Assembly: GCA_004794785.1 (NCBI GenBank)
Contig: SJOL01006406.1
Span: 401,308-465,307 of the forward strand
Length of the DNA stretch: 64,000 nucleotides
Direction of reading: 5' to 3'
From: Opisthorchis felineus
Taxonomy: Eukaryota; Platyhelminthes; Trematoda; Opisthorchiida; Opisthorchiidae
How positions within the stretch are numbered: position 1 is the first letter of the stretch; each line of letters opens with the position of its first letter. Of the stretch, positions 47,260 to 59,940 are shown piece by piece. The notes beneath the pieces were generated by a model. It had not been told where the DNA came from. It saw only the letters and a program-made list of their open reading frames with translations, and searched no databases. The translations under genes and the position numbers were made by a program.

Positions 47260-49662
47260 TTGATTATTTGTCTCAGTTGCGTCGCTGTCGTTGGCTTTGA
47301 TCTGTCCCACTAAGGAATTAATCTTCGCATCTTCCGCGACGGATAATTGATAAAGCGAATTACCAAACACCGGAGGACAGTCATTCACATCCTGTATGTG
47401 GACAATTAAATTTGCTTTGACCGAGTGACGCTCCATCGAAGAGGGAAAGATTCCTCTGACCTGAATAATCCCATGGTTTATTGGTTCGTCCGACTTGTTC
47501 TTATCAAATAACACTCGATCTTGCACAATTACAGTTACGTTAAACTGATTCTCTTGCTCTCGATCAAATGCGCGTAAACTTCTTATAATTCCTGTGATAG
47601 GATCAATACTAAATTCATTTAAGTTCTCAGGGGAAAGACTGAAGTGAAGTTGTGCATTGATACCCAAATCTAAATCTGTCGCCTCAGCTGTGTATACTAC
47701 GGTACCAGCTGGTTCATTCTCTTTTAAGTAAGCAACCATATTCTGATTTTTAAAAATTGGTGCATGGTCGTTAATATCGTCAATTAGCAGGTGTATTCCA
47801 AGTTGGGAAGACAGTTGCGGCTGACCTCGGTCGTAACATACTAATGTAGCAAAGTGCTCTGCTTGTTGCTCACGATCGAATGCAGTTCGAGTAACAAGTT
47901 TGAATTGATTTACCGCCCCATCAAATAGCGGGGAGAGTGCAAGACCTAAGTGGTTAATCTGACATCGGATTCCATTCTCTGCAGCTGAACTACCTTCAAA
48001 GAACGTAGAAGATAAAACAGATGCCGGTGGAGCAGCGGCTGTTTGGTAGGGTGTTATGTGTAGTGAATTGTCATACGCAGCTTCGGTTCTGTCCGGTTCA
48101 TCAAGATCACTTACGAACACCGTTGCAATAAAACGTCCCGGTGAATCGTGCTCAGTAATGTGCAAAGTAACTGATCTGGTAGGAGAGTATGGAATAATGG
48201 CCTTCGTGTTCTTATAGTTTGGATCAACATTTGTTGACGCGGGATTTCCCACAGACTGAACGACGATGACCGGTGGATGATCGTTTTGATTTTTAATACG
48301 TACTAACAAATTCATATTTGCTGTGTGTTTGTGATCTGTGACTATCAGGGGCACAGTGAAAGACTTTTGTTTTTCATAATCAGGTGACTGAAGCAGTGCC
48401 ACTTCGCCAGTATTACTGTTCACTTCAAAGGCCGACCGAACCAATCGGCTGACGGACGTGCCCAAGGAAAACTGTAATCGGCCCTTGTCCGATTCGTCCA
48501 GGTCACTTGCCTGAGCAACATAGATCACGCGTCCCACTGGAGTATTCTCCTCTATCTCCACAGTATCCTCCAGTATTGTACTTGAACCGGTCGATAACTT
48601 CCCTGGATTTTGTATCTTGAATATCGGAGAGTGGTCATTGATATCTACAACAGATATGTTTATTAGGGTAGTACCTGTTAGGGCAACAGGCAATCCGCCA
48701 TCGCTGGCACTCAGTTGTAAATGGAGTTGTTTCAAAGGTAAACTGGTTGTTGAAAATTCTCTTTCGCCGAGACGGTTAGATGTTGATACGTCATCATAGT
48801 CCAAATCGCGTGTAACCCTCAACCAGAGTCGAAACATCCGTCGAGTGCAGTGCATAGTTTGCTGAGACCACATAAGATTATTCAACTCGGAAAACCCTGA
48901 TTCTTGAATAAGTTCTGTATCCAACTGGAAAGCACCATTTCCGTAATGAGTCACTTGTTTTATACCGGAAGAGCGTCCATCGGAGGTTGCTTCTGTTAAT
49001 GCGTAGCTCACAGTGGTATTCGTTGGTCCGCAGTCAGGGTCAAAGGCGGTCGGCAATGGAAATCGTGTACCTACCGGCGAATGTTCGGGCACGGAAAGGT
49101 GTATCACGTTTTCCTGCCAACTGGGTGGATTATCGTTAATATCCAGAACTGTTAGCTTTAGGATGAGAACACGATGCGACTGAACATCAGCCGGCACTTG
49201 TTGAGGATGCAAAAAATGCAGCACCTGAAGTTGAATTACACAGATAGAATCTCCTAATTTGTCCAAAACTACCGGCAGGTCATGAGTTCTTTCCGATTGC
49301 AGCTTCGTACGTGCAGTGGAGTCAGACTGGACAAAACGAACATTACTTGCTTCTGGGCATATCCGTTCCCGATCAATCACACTCCGAGTAAACAGTTCTC
49401 CAGTGGAAGAATTTAACTGAAACAAGTTAGTCTGAGTAAGCAGCTGGAATGTGCCACCAACAAGGCTCTGTGAATCCGCCATATTATTGAGAAGTGAGGG
49501 TGCGGTGTTCAAGTTTCCAATGAATGTCTGAGAAGGGCTTTCTTCGACAACAGTAAATTCCATGGTCAGTTGTGCATGCATTCTGACTAAGAGAAACTGG
49601 AGCGTGAAAATTCGAATCCATCGGCTTATGGAGTCTGGTTTGCTATTGCTCGATAATGACAT
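47260..49662 (-). CDS. Protocadherin-like cadherin, first coding exon (signal peptide, EC1-EC5, start of EC6)
   Basis: This exon encodes residues 1-801 of a calcium-dependent cell-adhesion receptor of the plasma membrane. Residues about 14-30 form a hydrophobic signal peptide after a short basic lead, which supports the chosen ATG. No in-frame stop was found for about 25 codons upstream, so an extra 5' exon is possible. Cadherin linker motifs mark the repeat ends: DINDNPP near 174, DINDHSP near 340, NQNDHPP near 458, DINDHAP near 629 and DVNDCPP near 758. DRE/DYE-type calcium motifs (for example AFDREQ near 594 and 698) sit in the expected places. The frame leaves the exon after codon 801 at CAA|GTAAGT, in phase 0, inside EC6. 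Extension past 47260 as an open frame to 47209 is intronic read-through. Large multi-EC exons are typical of protocadherins. The family call is secure; the orthologue is unknown. Confidence 0.93.
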
Positions 49663-52600
49663 TATATAAATAGCTCTGGATATGTGCTGCCTGATAATAC
49701 TTCCGGTAAATTTGAGATAATGGGATAGTGGGTTTGATTTATCCCAGAATTAGGTACGATGAGACCGGCACCATCCGCATTCTTCTCGAAATGATGGTCG
49801 ACCGCATTTGAATTCTTTGACACACCCCAGCATCCTTATTGTTTATCAGTGAAAGGAATTATCCCATTGTCTTCCGAGTGTGTGTGCAACAACCGAGTGC
49901 CACGAAACCAGCTTATCGCGTGGGCAACCAATCGTGATTTGACCAACCGTAAAAGGCGTGTGTCATTCCCAGTTGGCCAATGGCTGTCGCATGTTAGTCC
50001 CACGCTTGACCTGTGTGTTCGCTTTCGCACAGGATTGTCCATCATTGCTGATTCTGACAAAATGTGCCCCGACCAGCTTTGCAATTTCTTTAATTTCCGT
50101 TGCAGTACTCGCAGTACTACTACTATTACTACTCGCTGGTAGATAACTCACACTGCTGAATGCAAACAAATGCAAATAATGCAAACTGCTTGCATTAGTT
50201 ACAGTGAGAAACTTCAGATTGCATTAGGAATTTTGGAAATACTAGTAATTTACAGTCTGTATAGCATCGGTTTTCGGGGATCGTTTCTATCCGCTAGACA
50301 GCATAAAGATGAACACCGTTATTACCGCATGCTCCGAAGAACAGTCCCTAGGTGTTATGTTCAAATTTTTCCTAAAATTACTCAAACGATTACGCGTATG
50401 GCAAACCGTTTAGTATGTGGAACCTGTTGCAGTGAAGTTGGTCAAGTAGTGACCCTATTTTGGAAGGGTTTTGTAATAGTGCATCCAACCCATGCGTTGA
50501 TTGTACCGGTTTGAAAAGTATTGCCAATTGCACAGTCGTTTAGCCCCTATTAGGGACGTTACGCATGCCCTTGTGTTTAACCCTTGCACACCCTTTTTCT
50601 CTAGTCTCCTACCGGGTCATACTCTTGAAGAGTAAGATGGCGTTTCTGAACGATATGATTTGGGACACAAGCCAGTGGGCTCAAGCCGATGTTTTCTAAG
50701 CTGTCCGGATTTAGTCAAGATAAATAAATCCAAATTCACACCCAGAATTTCCCCGATATCACTTCATAGTTTTCAGTGACAATTAAACTAAAAGAGGCAA
50801 TATTTGACTTAACCTCTGCCACCCAAAACCTACTGCTGCGCCTTCTCGATAGCGACATCATTAACCGTTCTATAGTTGGTCATTGTAGGATACTACCCTG
50901 GCAATTAGTGGTTTTACTGGTCAGTGTAGTGCACACTCGCAAGACCAGAATTCTCAACGACACTGCTGGAAAATTTGGTTATTAGTTGTTACGCAAGCCT
51001 AGTGTGCGTAGGAAAAACGATCAACTTTCGAAAAGCGATTGACTAGACACATCTGAGTAGTCTATCAGGGTAGAAGGCTATCAGTGGGATTGGTTCAGCA
51101 TCTGATATGCACCTTAATCAGCGGAAGCCCAGCGTATAAAGACAGGCAAACTCTAGTTAGGACTCTAGTTAATGCAGCAAGAGCGCCACAAGGATTGATG
51201 TCCCTCAGAATTTGCAACCAAACCAATGTAGAATCACATGGGCACCGGCCAGGAATTCGCGAATACCCCTCATCACTCCATCTGACTGTAACCAGTTTCT
51301 TCTCACGATGTTGTGCCACGGCATGAAATCCTTGTGTAGTGTTCCCCGAGAACCTAAACCATGGAGTCGCATTTACCCCTTTGGCAGTTCTGATTCACTA
51401 AAATGTGAAAGCTTGTTCAGCACTTTGTAGTATACACCTGGTAGTCAGACAACCCCTCCGAAAGTATTGGTGACCGCGTGTTTGAAAGCTCAGTAAAAGT
51501 ATGTAGTCATTCAAACCAAACTAGATTTCAGGTTTACAACCTTTCAGTCCATACGCGGATAATCGATTATGGAGATGTCTGCTGAATTGATGGGTAAAGT
51601 TTGGGTTCCATAATATTGACAACGGCAATGGAACCACTAGAGCAAAGCTCGCTTGCTGGTGCGAGTTGTTTTCAGAGTAGGGGCCTGTGAGTTTCATAAA
51701 GGCATTCGAAATGCTACAGGCATGAAACCAAGAACAAACTTTAAAAGCGGTATTCACGCCATTGGGGGACTCAGACAGTATGGATTAAAGTAACAACCGA
51801 AACTCATGTCTAGATTTGGTGGCATCCGGCTTTAATTGCTCTACCCTTATATTAAGGGGCAAGCTATTGAATATATGTTTTAAGAAAGTCACTTACGGAG
51901 TCCGTTATAAGTTGCTTGAGAATTTTTCCGCAGCCTTCTACACCGCTTTTTTGCCTTCACCGGTTCGCCTTCACATAGAGTCTACTCACAAACAGAGGCT
52001 GAAAAACTGTGACGGTTCCACTTCAAGTAGTTACTCTGTATATAAGCATTAGTAATCCAGGCTATTTACGACAGCAAACAGGAAGTTTTCAAATCTCAAG
52101 GTTTGCTTCATATACCGCCTCATGCGACTATGAAATTTGCTCGTCTTGTATTTAGCTGTTAATTTTATGTGTACTATAAATATTCACGTAAGATCACTGT
52201 GCTTCTGCCGCCCCTAATTACTGCAACTGAAAGCAAAAGTGGATTAGAAGATGACGTGCGTTCCAAAATATGTATTCGCGGCCATCTGGTTGATACTACT
52301 TTAAAGGTTGAAATCCTGTTCAGAGGTAAGCTTCAACCACATAACACTCTTCATAATCATCAAGAAAACCCACTGTGTTGATTGGCTTCATGCACTACCC
52401 GTTGTGTTGTTTGCCAATACGTCTTCTTTTAAAAGATAAACACGGCAAGGTAAACTCCGGGAAGAAAGTGATAGGTTTACGAACAGGACTGTATCCATCT
52501 CAACCACAAGAAGGCTGCTGCAAATCACCGTAATTTGAGAAATTCTTACCTGAGTTCGTGCAAACAACAAAATTTCAGTATAGAGTTCTGCCTCGGATTA

Positions 52601-54697
52601 TTTCTGATCCAATGTTTTTTGCTTTAGGAGTCTTTTGGATTTAGGAAATCCTTGAAAAATGTTGCCCACGCAACTGAAACGTCGGATTACAACTTATCTC
52701 ACTACTTGGTGTTTTAACTTTATTAGTTCCATAGTCTTTCGGACAGTTTTCGGTACTTAGAATATTTCAGTCTTTGGGTTCATGTATGAGCACGTAAACT
52801 GCAACATCGGATGTATTCCCATAACTGTGCAGTTACTAACAGACAATTAGATTTTTTTTGGAGAATGCAAACGCTAGCTTTTGGCTTGTTTACCTCCAAA
52901 TGGTTTGCAGACGTTTTCTCACCAATCATGGGAACATCGTCAGCTCTCCGCTGATATAATTCCAATATATTGTTGTATTATATTATCCGGTAGAGTTGAC
53001 ATTCGATATTACATGCAGCTGGTTTCACTAAATAAGCGCCGATCTGCCTTGCAGTCACCGAACAGTCCGTAAGGTGTTCCCTAGTCCAGGCACACAGCGA
53101 GTATCCCTTTGTTTTAAACATGATGCCCGATGAGATGTAAACCCTGGGGAAAATTCAAAGAACTACTCTGGTATGACATAAAAGACACTGAGTCTCTTAA
53201 GTCTGCCCAAAGACTGGTGGTAAGGATTTCAGTTCCCCAGGCTCAAAGGATTGGCGAAAACAAGCAAAAACCGACAGATAATTTACGTACCTCACGATCC
53301 AACGGTCATACCCGAGATTGAATAGTTCCGTACTGGTCATTATCGACTCTGAGTAGTCCAAAACGCAAAACCACTCAGGTTATGAAGATAAGGCACTAGA
53401 GTGGAGGAGTTGTGGGACCTGAAATGTCTACCATAAGCGGCTACGTCTATGGGTATAATGCAGAAACATCTTGACATAACTGCCTTTCCTTAAAAAAGAC
53501 ACCCATTCGCCGTCCGGAACGGGGCAAACAAAGAGTGATAAAAGTAAATTACAGTTGGACTGAAGATTGGCGTATAAAATAGTGCTACAAACTCCCAAAG
53601 CTGAACCAAGTAAAGCGGTCCCACACTAAGAGAAAACACGCAACAAACTTTAATCCACTGCAGTTCTAGAGATTTAACACAGAGTTTCTCTTGTTGTGCG
53701 ACCACTTCCTCAGATGTAAAGTTTCTTCCCAACAAAAGCAAGGTTGCAAAACACGTGCCCAAAGTTTCGCAAATATGGGCACGGTTGAGTTATTCGGCTG
53801 AGTGCATCTTATCGTAGCGCAGACAACCTAGACAATTTAAACCCATGGTATTGTTTTAGTTGGATGGTAAAAAACAGACCCAAAGTTAATTCATCTGAGT
53901 AGTCCTAGCTACCAAATACCACGAATCAGACTATGTGTAAGCTTGGGAAGTCAGTTAAACTATGGGCGTTTTAGAAGATGAGCCCGGATTGCACGGCTTC
54001 GCTATTTGGCAATCCATTTTGTGTAGTACACCAAAAAAATATACCAGACTTCGGAACATATCAGTTTTAATATGTCCGTTTGGGAATTCAGATGTTCTGT
54101 TCTGAAAAGAATACTTCGGTAGACTGACCGAAAGGGATTTCATCTGGAGGGGGGTCTACTATTAAAACAGGCCTCAACTAACCACATGAATGTGATATTT
54201 CCTGAGAATTGGTCTGGACTAAAGGTATTCCAACCCGAGATTGACGTCTACTTCCTCAAAGAACAAAACCCTTCCTTAAAAGAATGGCTTTCACAGGAGA
54301 TTAATCGTGCTCAAACTCTGTGTATTAAGATAAACCGATTTCTCGGTAAGAATTTTCCAACAATGTCTTGCTGAATGATCGGGCAGTGTGAAGAGCTGAA
54401 AAATGACTGTAACAGATCACCAGCAATAAACATTTACTGGTACATAGAAGTATGTTGCATCAAAAAAATAAAATTATACCTGAATATTATAAAGAACAAC
54501 ATGATTTTATGTCTGTAAACCAAACCAAACCTAAACCAATTTGCATTGGCCTGCATTCCTCATCTAGGTTTGCTAAACCGATAAACTATTTGAATAACCA
54601 CAGTCTCCTTTAACAAAAAGTCAAATTTCAGGATACAAACTTCCACAAGGCCAACCATTCCAAAATGGACACTGCCATCACCAGACGGCCAGTCTAC

Positions 54698-54762
54698 AGT
54701 GTATAGACGTAATGCACTACTTATATGTTTGCTGAAAACCCTTCGACAGCTCACAGCCTACA
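54698..54762 (-). repeat. Hammerhead-repeat fragment
   Basis: TATAGACGTAATGCACTACT, then GTTTGCTGAAAACCCTTCGA and CAGCTCACAG on the plus strand match the reverse of the segment next to the ribozyme. The core itself is absent. Confidence 0.68.
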
Positions 54763-55773
54763 ATATTGACAACCTAGAAATACGTAATAATTTAGGGTTC
54801 ACTGTCAGTATTGTCGCATTTAGCTCACATGCTTTGATTGCCGTAGCTAGCGCATTTCAAACAGCAACAATCTGCATGTGGGCACCAAGTTCGCGGTGCA
54901 CCAAGCGGTTTTACTGCATGGCAGTAAAACAGCACATAAGAATGCTCAACATACTTTAAGTATAATCCTTGCAAATGATGCTTCGGATTCGGTAGTCAGA
55001 TAGAGCCCCGGTGCTGGAGTTTCCCACACGGATTCTGTTGCTGATGCTTCCAAATAAGGATGGAAGCCAATGCTCCTCTACTTTTCAGCATAGATGGATT
55101 TTAATTGCAGGATGAAATCCAGATTCAAAGTCACGGTCGTCTAGCTAAATGGCATCACTCTAATCCGGATTAACAATTGAGTACTCGAACCCAAATTGCA
55201 GGAAATTCGACTAACACAATTATTTGCATATCATTTTGGTTTTGACGCGATACTCAGTCCGTTTATATGCAGATGAAAATTTCAGTCAAACGACCATTAC
55301 CTCATCTTATTGTTTAATCACAACTCAGTTCAGTAACCCGTGAAAAATTGTAATTGTAGTTTTAGTTGCACTTATAAAATCTTGTGCTTGTCACAAAATT
55401 GATTTTCACGTTGGTGAGGTAATTGCTAAACAGGTCCGACTTCAGTGTAAGGTTTCCTTTCCTTGCCTGGGTACAAACTGAAATATGTGTGGCTTGCGAA
55501 ACTATGGCTGACGGTTACACAACTTGTTACAAATAATTGGTGCACTGTGATTTACCTTGAATGTTATGTAGATGCTGTGATGACATGCGAATGAAAACAG
55601 TCATTGAGGTCAACATCAGGCTAGTTTAGGCAGATATTTGCTTGGACCGACTTCTGCACTAGTTAGCGCTTTGTGCTTATTACATTGTGCCTCGAGTGAT
55701 TTCATTTTATCCAGTTGGACGAGCCAGATGTAGAAGTTCTTACCAGCCATTAGTCGCTGGAATATGAAATATT

Positions 55774-55793
55774 TGAATAATAATAATAATAAT
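55774..55793. repeat. (AAT)n microsatellite
   Basis: A short array of AATs, flanked on both sides by AATATTTGAA-like sequence. Confidence 0.85.
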
Positions 55794-58700
55794 ATTTGAA
55801 ACAATGAAAAGTCGTCTGATGAAGTAAGTTACTATCTCATTTTTTCAACACTGTTTCTTCTGATCTGAGTTGAACAAGCTCATCAGAAATCATTTCTCAG
55901 ATGCTGTTTGGTCACATTTAGCCTGCATTAATGATAATTTCTATCCAACAGGCGACTAAGTTTCGAACGAAATCCCATGTGTACCGCCCGTTCACTTGGC
56001 AAAAATAGTTTTACATAGTTGCCAGACCATGATGACAGAAAGTAAATTCAAGAAATTTGACTATATTTGGACAACTTGGTAGCCTAGGACACTATATCCT
56101 TATTTTAACCATTTTTCTATACCTGTCCCGTTGGTTCGTCCAACCGGTACTTCAAAATTTCTGAGTGCTAAGTTTAGTCTAGTTTGACAGCTGTAGACTG
56201 CGTGCGGACTTAAGTTGATGCGGTAACCGGTGAAGCTCTGCAGTGAAAGCTGTCAACTGAATGCCTGGGCGTTACTGAGGGCGTTATTGGGTCAGTTGGA
56301 CCAACAGCTGGCGTGGACATTCCGAGGCTCCCATCTGCCGAGATGACTTTGTCGACAAAACTATCTTGGTCAAGTTTTCCAGAGTTAACTTCAGTAACAC
56401 GGGGAAGTATGAAGTTTCGTTTCATCTCATCTAGTCCCCCAGTAGCACTTGAAGATTTTCAGGCGTGAGGTGCACTACAGACTGTCACGTACAGTTGTTT
56501 AGAACTTGCTTCGTCGAGAGAACCTATGCGTGATAGTGATCAGTGTAATCGTAATCGTTGTCTATGAGCAAGCACAGCAGCGGCATTTCTGCTCTCAAGT
56601 TAACAACAGCAGATAAGAACAATTCGAAGAGGTTCTGCAGTAGGTTGTAAAAACATCGTGAGGAAGGGTGGACAATAAGGAACGGCCCTGGCTGCAATAA
56701 GTGGATTTGGTGAATCCGGTCAAGAAGTTGCCCTAAGCACCTTTGACTTTTGCGTAGAATTATGCTTTGGAACATAGCACTTTGGAAAACGGTTGAATAT
56801 CTATCATTTCCAAACCATTTGAATACAACATGGGGCACTGTTTGACTAAAAACAGTTAGCTCATTAAAGCAAGTCGTTCTCAGTTGGATCAGAAAGCTTT
56901 GGCTGCAGGTGGACTTCGTATGGACCACCCGAAAGCGTGAGATTAGGTAGAATCCGCAACTGAAATCAGTTAATCATTCTCGAACAAGCAGACGTGACAA
57001 AGTTTAACCGTAGAAGGCTCACAATCCAAGGCGCTTTTTAGGAATATCCACAATACAAATATCAGTCCCGGTGTTTTCAGCATGATAAAATAAGGAACAG
57101 CGGTCATACACTTTCTGAACTGGTCTATGCCTTCAGTGATTTACATTTCCCATTATCTTTAGTCTTTTGACCGCAAGAAACCGCCAGGTACCTTTATTAC
57201 TCGAATCTAGCCGCACAACTCCAACTTATACATCATGTCGAAAACAAGCAGACCGGAAAGTGGCATCAAATTTTCATATGAAGTTGCACTACCGAAGTCT
57301 CTACAAGGAGCACAGGTGTAAAGAAATTAATTTTCACGCCTTTCTTAGCTTGTGATTAGATGAAGCCTGATTCAAGCTGACCAAACGCGCAACTGTTGAG
57401 AATAGACGTCTCTACCTGACCATATTGGTGTTCTTACCAGATAGCGGTTGAGTCAAGGTGTAAAATGCCTTACTACAAGTGTCCAAAACTGTCCCTTCCA
57501 CCCACCTTTGACTTGCACCAAAGATTTTTGCGTTGGTAGTGTTCCAGTGTAAAGGTAAAAGTTCCATTCATTCCCAACGCAAAAAATTGGGCGTCAATTC
57601 TTCAAATCTTTAGAGGCAAATATGTTTAATGATGTTTTTAGATTTGCTGAACCAAAATTCGTTCTCTGGTGACTAGTAGGTATCCAAAACATAAAGATGA
57701 GTTTTATGTGCGAATAGGAAGCAATCTCGGAATAAAATGAAAATCACTCATCACTAACTGGTTACGAACGCATTACATTCATACCAATGTGGGTAGTCCT
57801 CCTGGCACATAGTTTAGATACATATCACTTGCTTTAGAAAATGCGCCTGAATTTGATGACCTGTGGCACATAATTTCGTGAGGTTTACCAAAAGACAACG
57901 GTAAGAATGCAACAAGTGGCTTTCGGGCTTGGTCAATTCTGTTAATTATCCAGGCTGAATAGTCCACATGGAGTAACGTATACCTTCACCACTCTGTCCC
58001 AAAATATTTGGTATTCTTGCTGACAAGGGCTGATTTAAGACAGCATCTTTCTGTTTTTCGCCTGCCAGCTCATGAAGAAAGTCCATCGAGATATCAGCCA
58101 TAGTTTTACTACTATCCGCGTTGACTTATTCCTCGTCCAAAAATTACACGTCCTTTAAATGAAATCTTTCTGTCGCAGGTTACAATGTTACAAAATGTCC
58201 TCAACCGCATAGACTAAGTCAGGCGGTTAGTGTGAATAAAACCACATTTATGGCACGGGTAAAATTTCTTTTTTGTTGTTAGAACACCAGGTGATACGAT
58301 GACCTCCAGTTAGTAAAAAGGTTCCATGGGGCTAAGAATAAAGTTCGGTGACCGATCCACTTCGTTACAAGGAGAATAAAACCCAATCGCTTTCGTATAA
58401 GAGTAGTTGCCTTGTTTTCGCGGCGAACTTTTATTAAGCTCTGTGGAATTGGAGGAACACAGTTCTCGCAGTTGCTATGTTTTCCACTCAGCTTTTGGTT
58501 CCGGTTTCATCTACAGAATCAAATGTCATTTTTACCTCATCACAAAAAGCCTAAGTTGATTTTGCTTGTTCATCAGTGGAGAGCTTTGTTCACCAAAGGG
58601 CACATTAGATATCCCATCGTTACTGCTACTCTTGTGGTCAAATGATGCAGGTTGGGAATGTCACTAACCGATCAACTCGAAAGCCGTATCAATTCCCTAC

Positions 58701-59800
58701 TTACCTCGGGTAAAATTTTACTTTTAACATTTCATACTAGATAACTATCCGGTTTTTTGGGCACCTCCTAATCGCAATACTTTAAAAGCTGTCGACCTGT
58801 AGACATCTTCAGCTCCCGCAGTCCACCAACAATTGTCTGTTTAGTTCTGAAGGGATACTTTCTACTAAAGACCAAATACTTCACTTTGCCTTCCTTGGTC
58901 TATCCCGGAAACCGGTTAGCTGAAAAACAAACTACTCAACCACATAAAGTGCACTCCGTCATTTGTTATGCGCCAAAAGCCAAAAGGTGACTCGGACCTT
59001 TTGAAACTCGTCAGAAAACGTTTTCTCGTGACGGGTATGGAATAAAGGTCAGTTTCTCGCATGAATTCACTGCTCCGTGAGCAAAAAGGCGATTCAATCA
59101 GAACGGAATCCCTGCATTTCATAAATGTCACTCCGAGCCAGAAACGAATCGTAGAGTTCAACCGTGTGGAAATCGAGTAACCATTGACAACGGCAAACTG
59201 CTAAACGATTTACAGTATTGTGACAGAGGATAGTTCCCGTATCAACACATCCGGTTGCAATCACGGCTGTCCAAAGTGTGTCAGTATTGTATATTCAACC
59301 AATTCTCTTTTTCTCTTAGCTAGGTCAAACAGCTTACGAGGTGCCGACACCGGCACGTGATCTAGGCAACCACACCTTCATCAATTCAGAAGATAATTTA
59401 ATATGATTAGGCAAGCATAGTCCGCAAGTTGGCTTTAAATTTAATCCCTTTATTCTGCGTTTGTCTGGTCATGTACTCATTCTCCATTTACATTCTATCA
59501 CAAACACCGCTTAGAGGCACACAAGCCTCTCGAAGTAGGGTATATCGATGCGAATAACATGATAAAGTATTAGCAGTGGAAGAACTTTTCTAGTATAAAT
59601 GGTTGCCACTGCTTTTCATACAACTACATGTACCATGACCATGGGTCATCCACCACTAGAAACCCACTAGCGCACTTTTAAATAGGTGTGCATTGATTAG
59701 GTTGATGGTGACTGTGATTTTGATGGAGAGAGGCTTTTTGACATTTCTGTGACAGACAGCTGGTCTCATACTCAAACGGTTATTTGTAACAGACCACCTT

Positions 59801-59940
59801 TATAGACGTAATACACTACTCATAAGGTAGTTGAAGACTTTTCGACAGCACGATAAGGACACCATGAGTGAGAGATTCAGCTGGGATTCAGATGAGTCCT
59901 CCGTGAAAACTAAATCGGTATACAAATGAGTGTATTTGTC
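59801..59940. repeat. Hammerhead-repeat, compact head-to-head remnant without the core
   Basis: TATAGACGTAATACACTACT, CATAAGGTAGTTG, TTTTCGACAG in minus orientation is followed by ACACCATGAGTGAGAGATTC, AGCTGGGATTCAGATGAGTC and ACAAATGAGTGTATTTGTC in plus orientation. The missing middle includes the ribozyme of both halves, as at 5155-5270. Confidence 0.78.

Larger units (their letters stand above)
49663..59800. other. Region upstream of the protocadherin gene
   Basis: Should contain the promoter and any 5' exons, but no core promoter could be assigned. Two minus-strand frames at 56210-56425 and 56524-56928 are unusually long for their surroundings but unrecognised. One hammerhead fragment (54698-54762) and an AAT array are present. 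Confidence 0.5.

Noticed and set aside
49660..49680. TATTTATATAA just upstream of the cadherin ATG as a TATA box
   Set aside because: It abuts the start codon, leaving no room for a 5' UTR; more likely AT-rich leader sequence.
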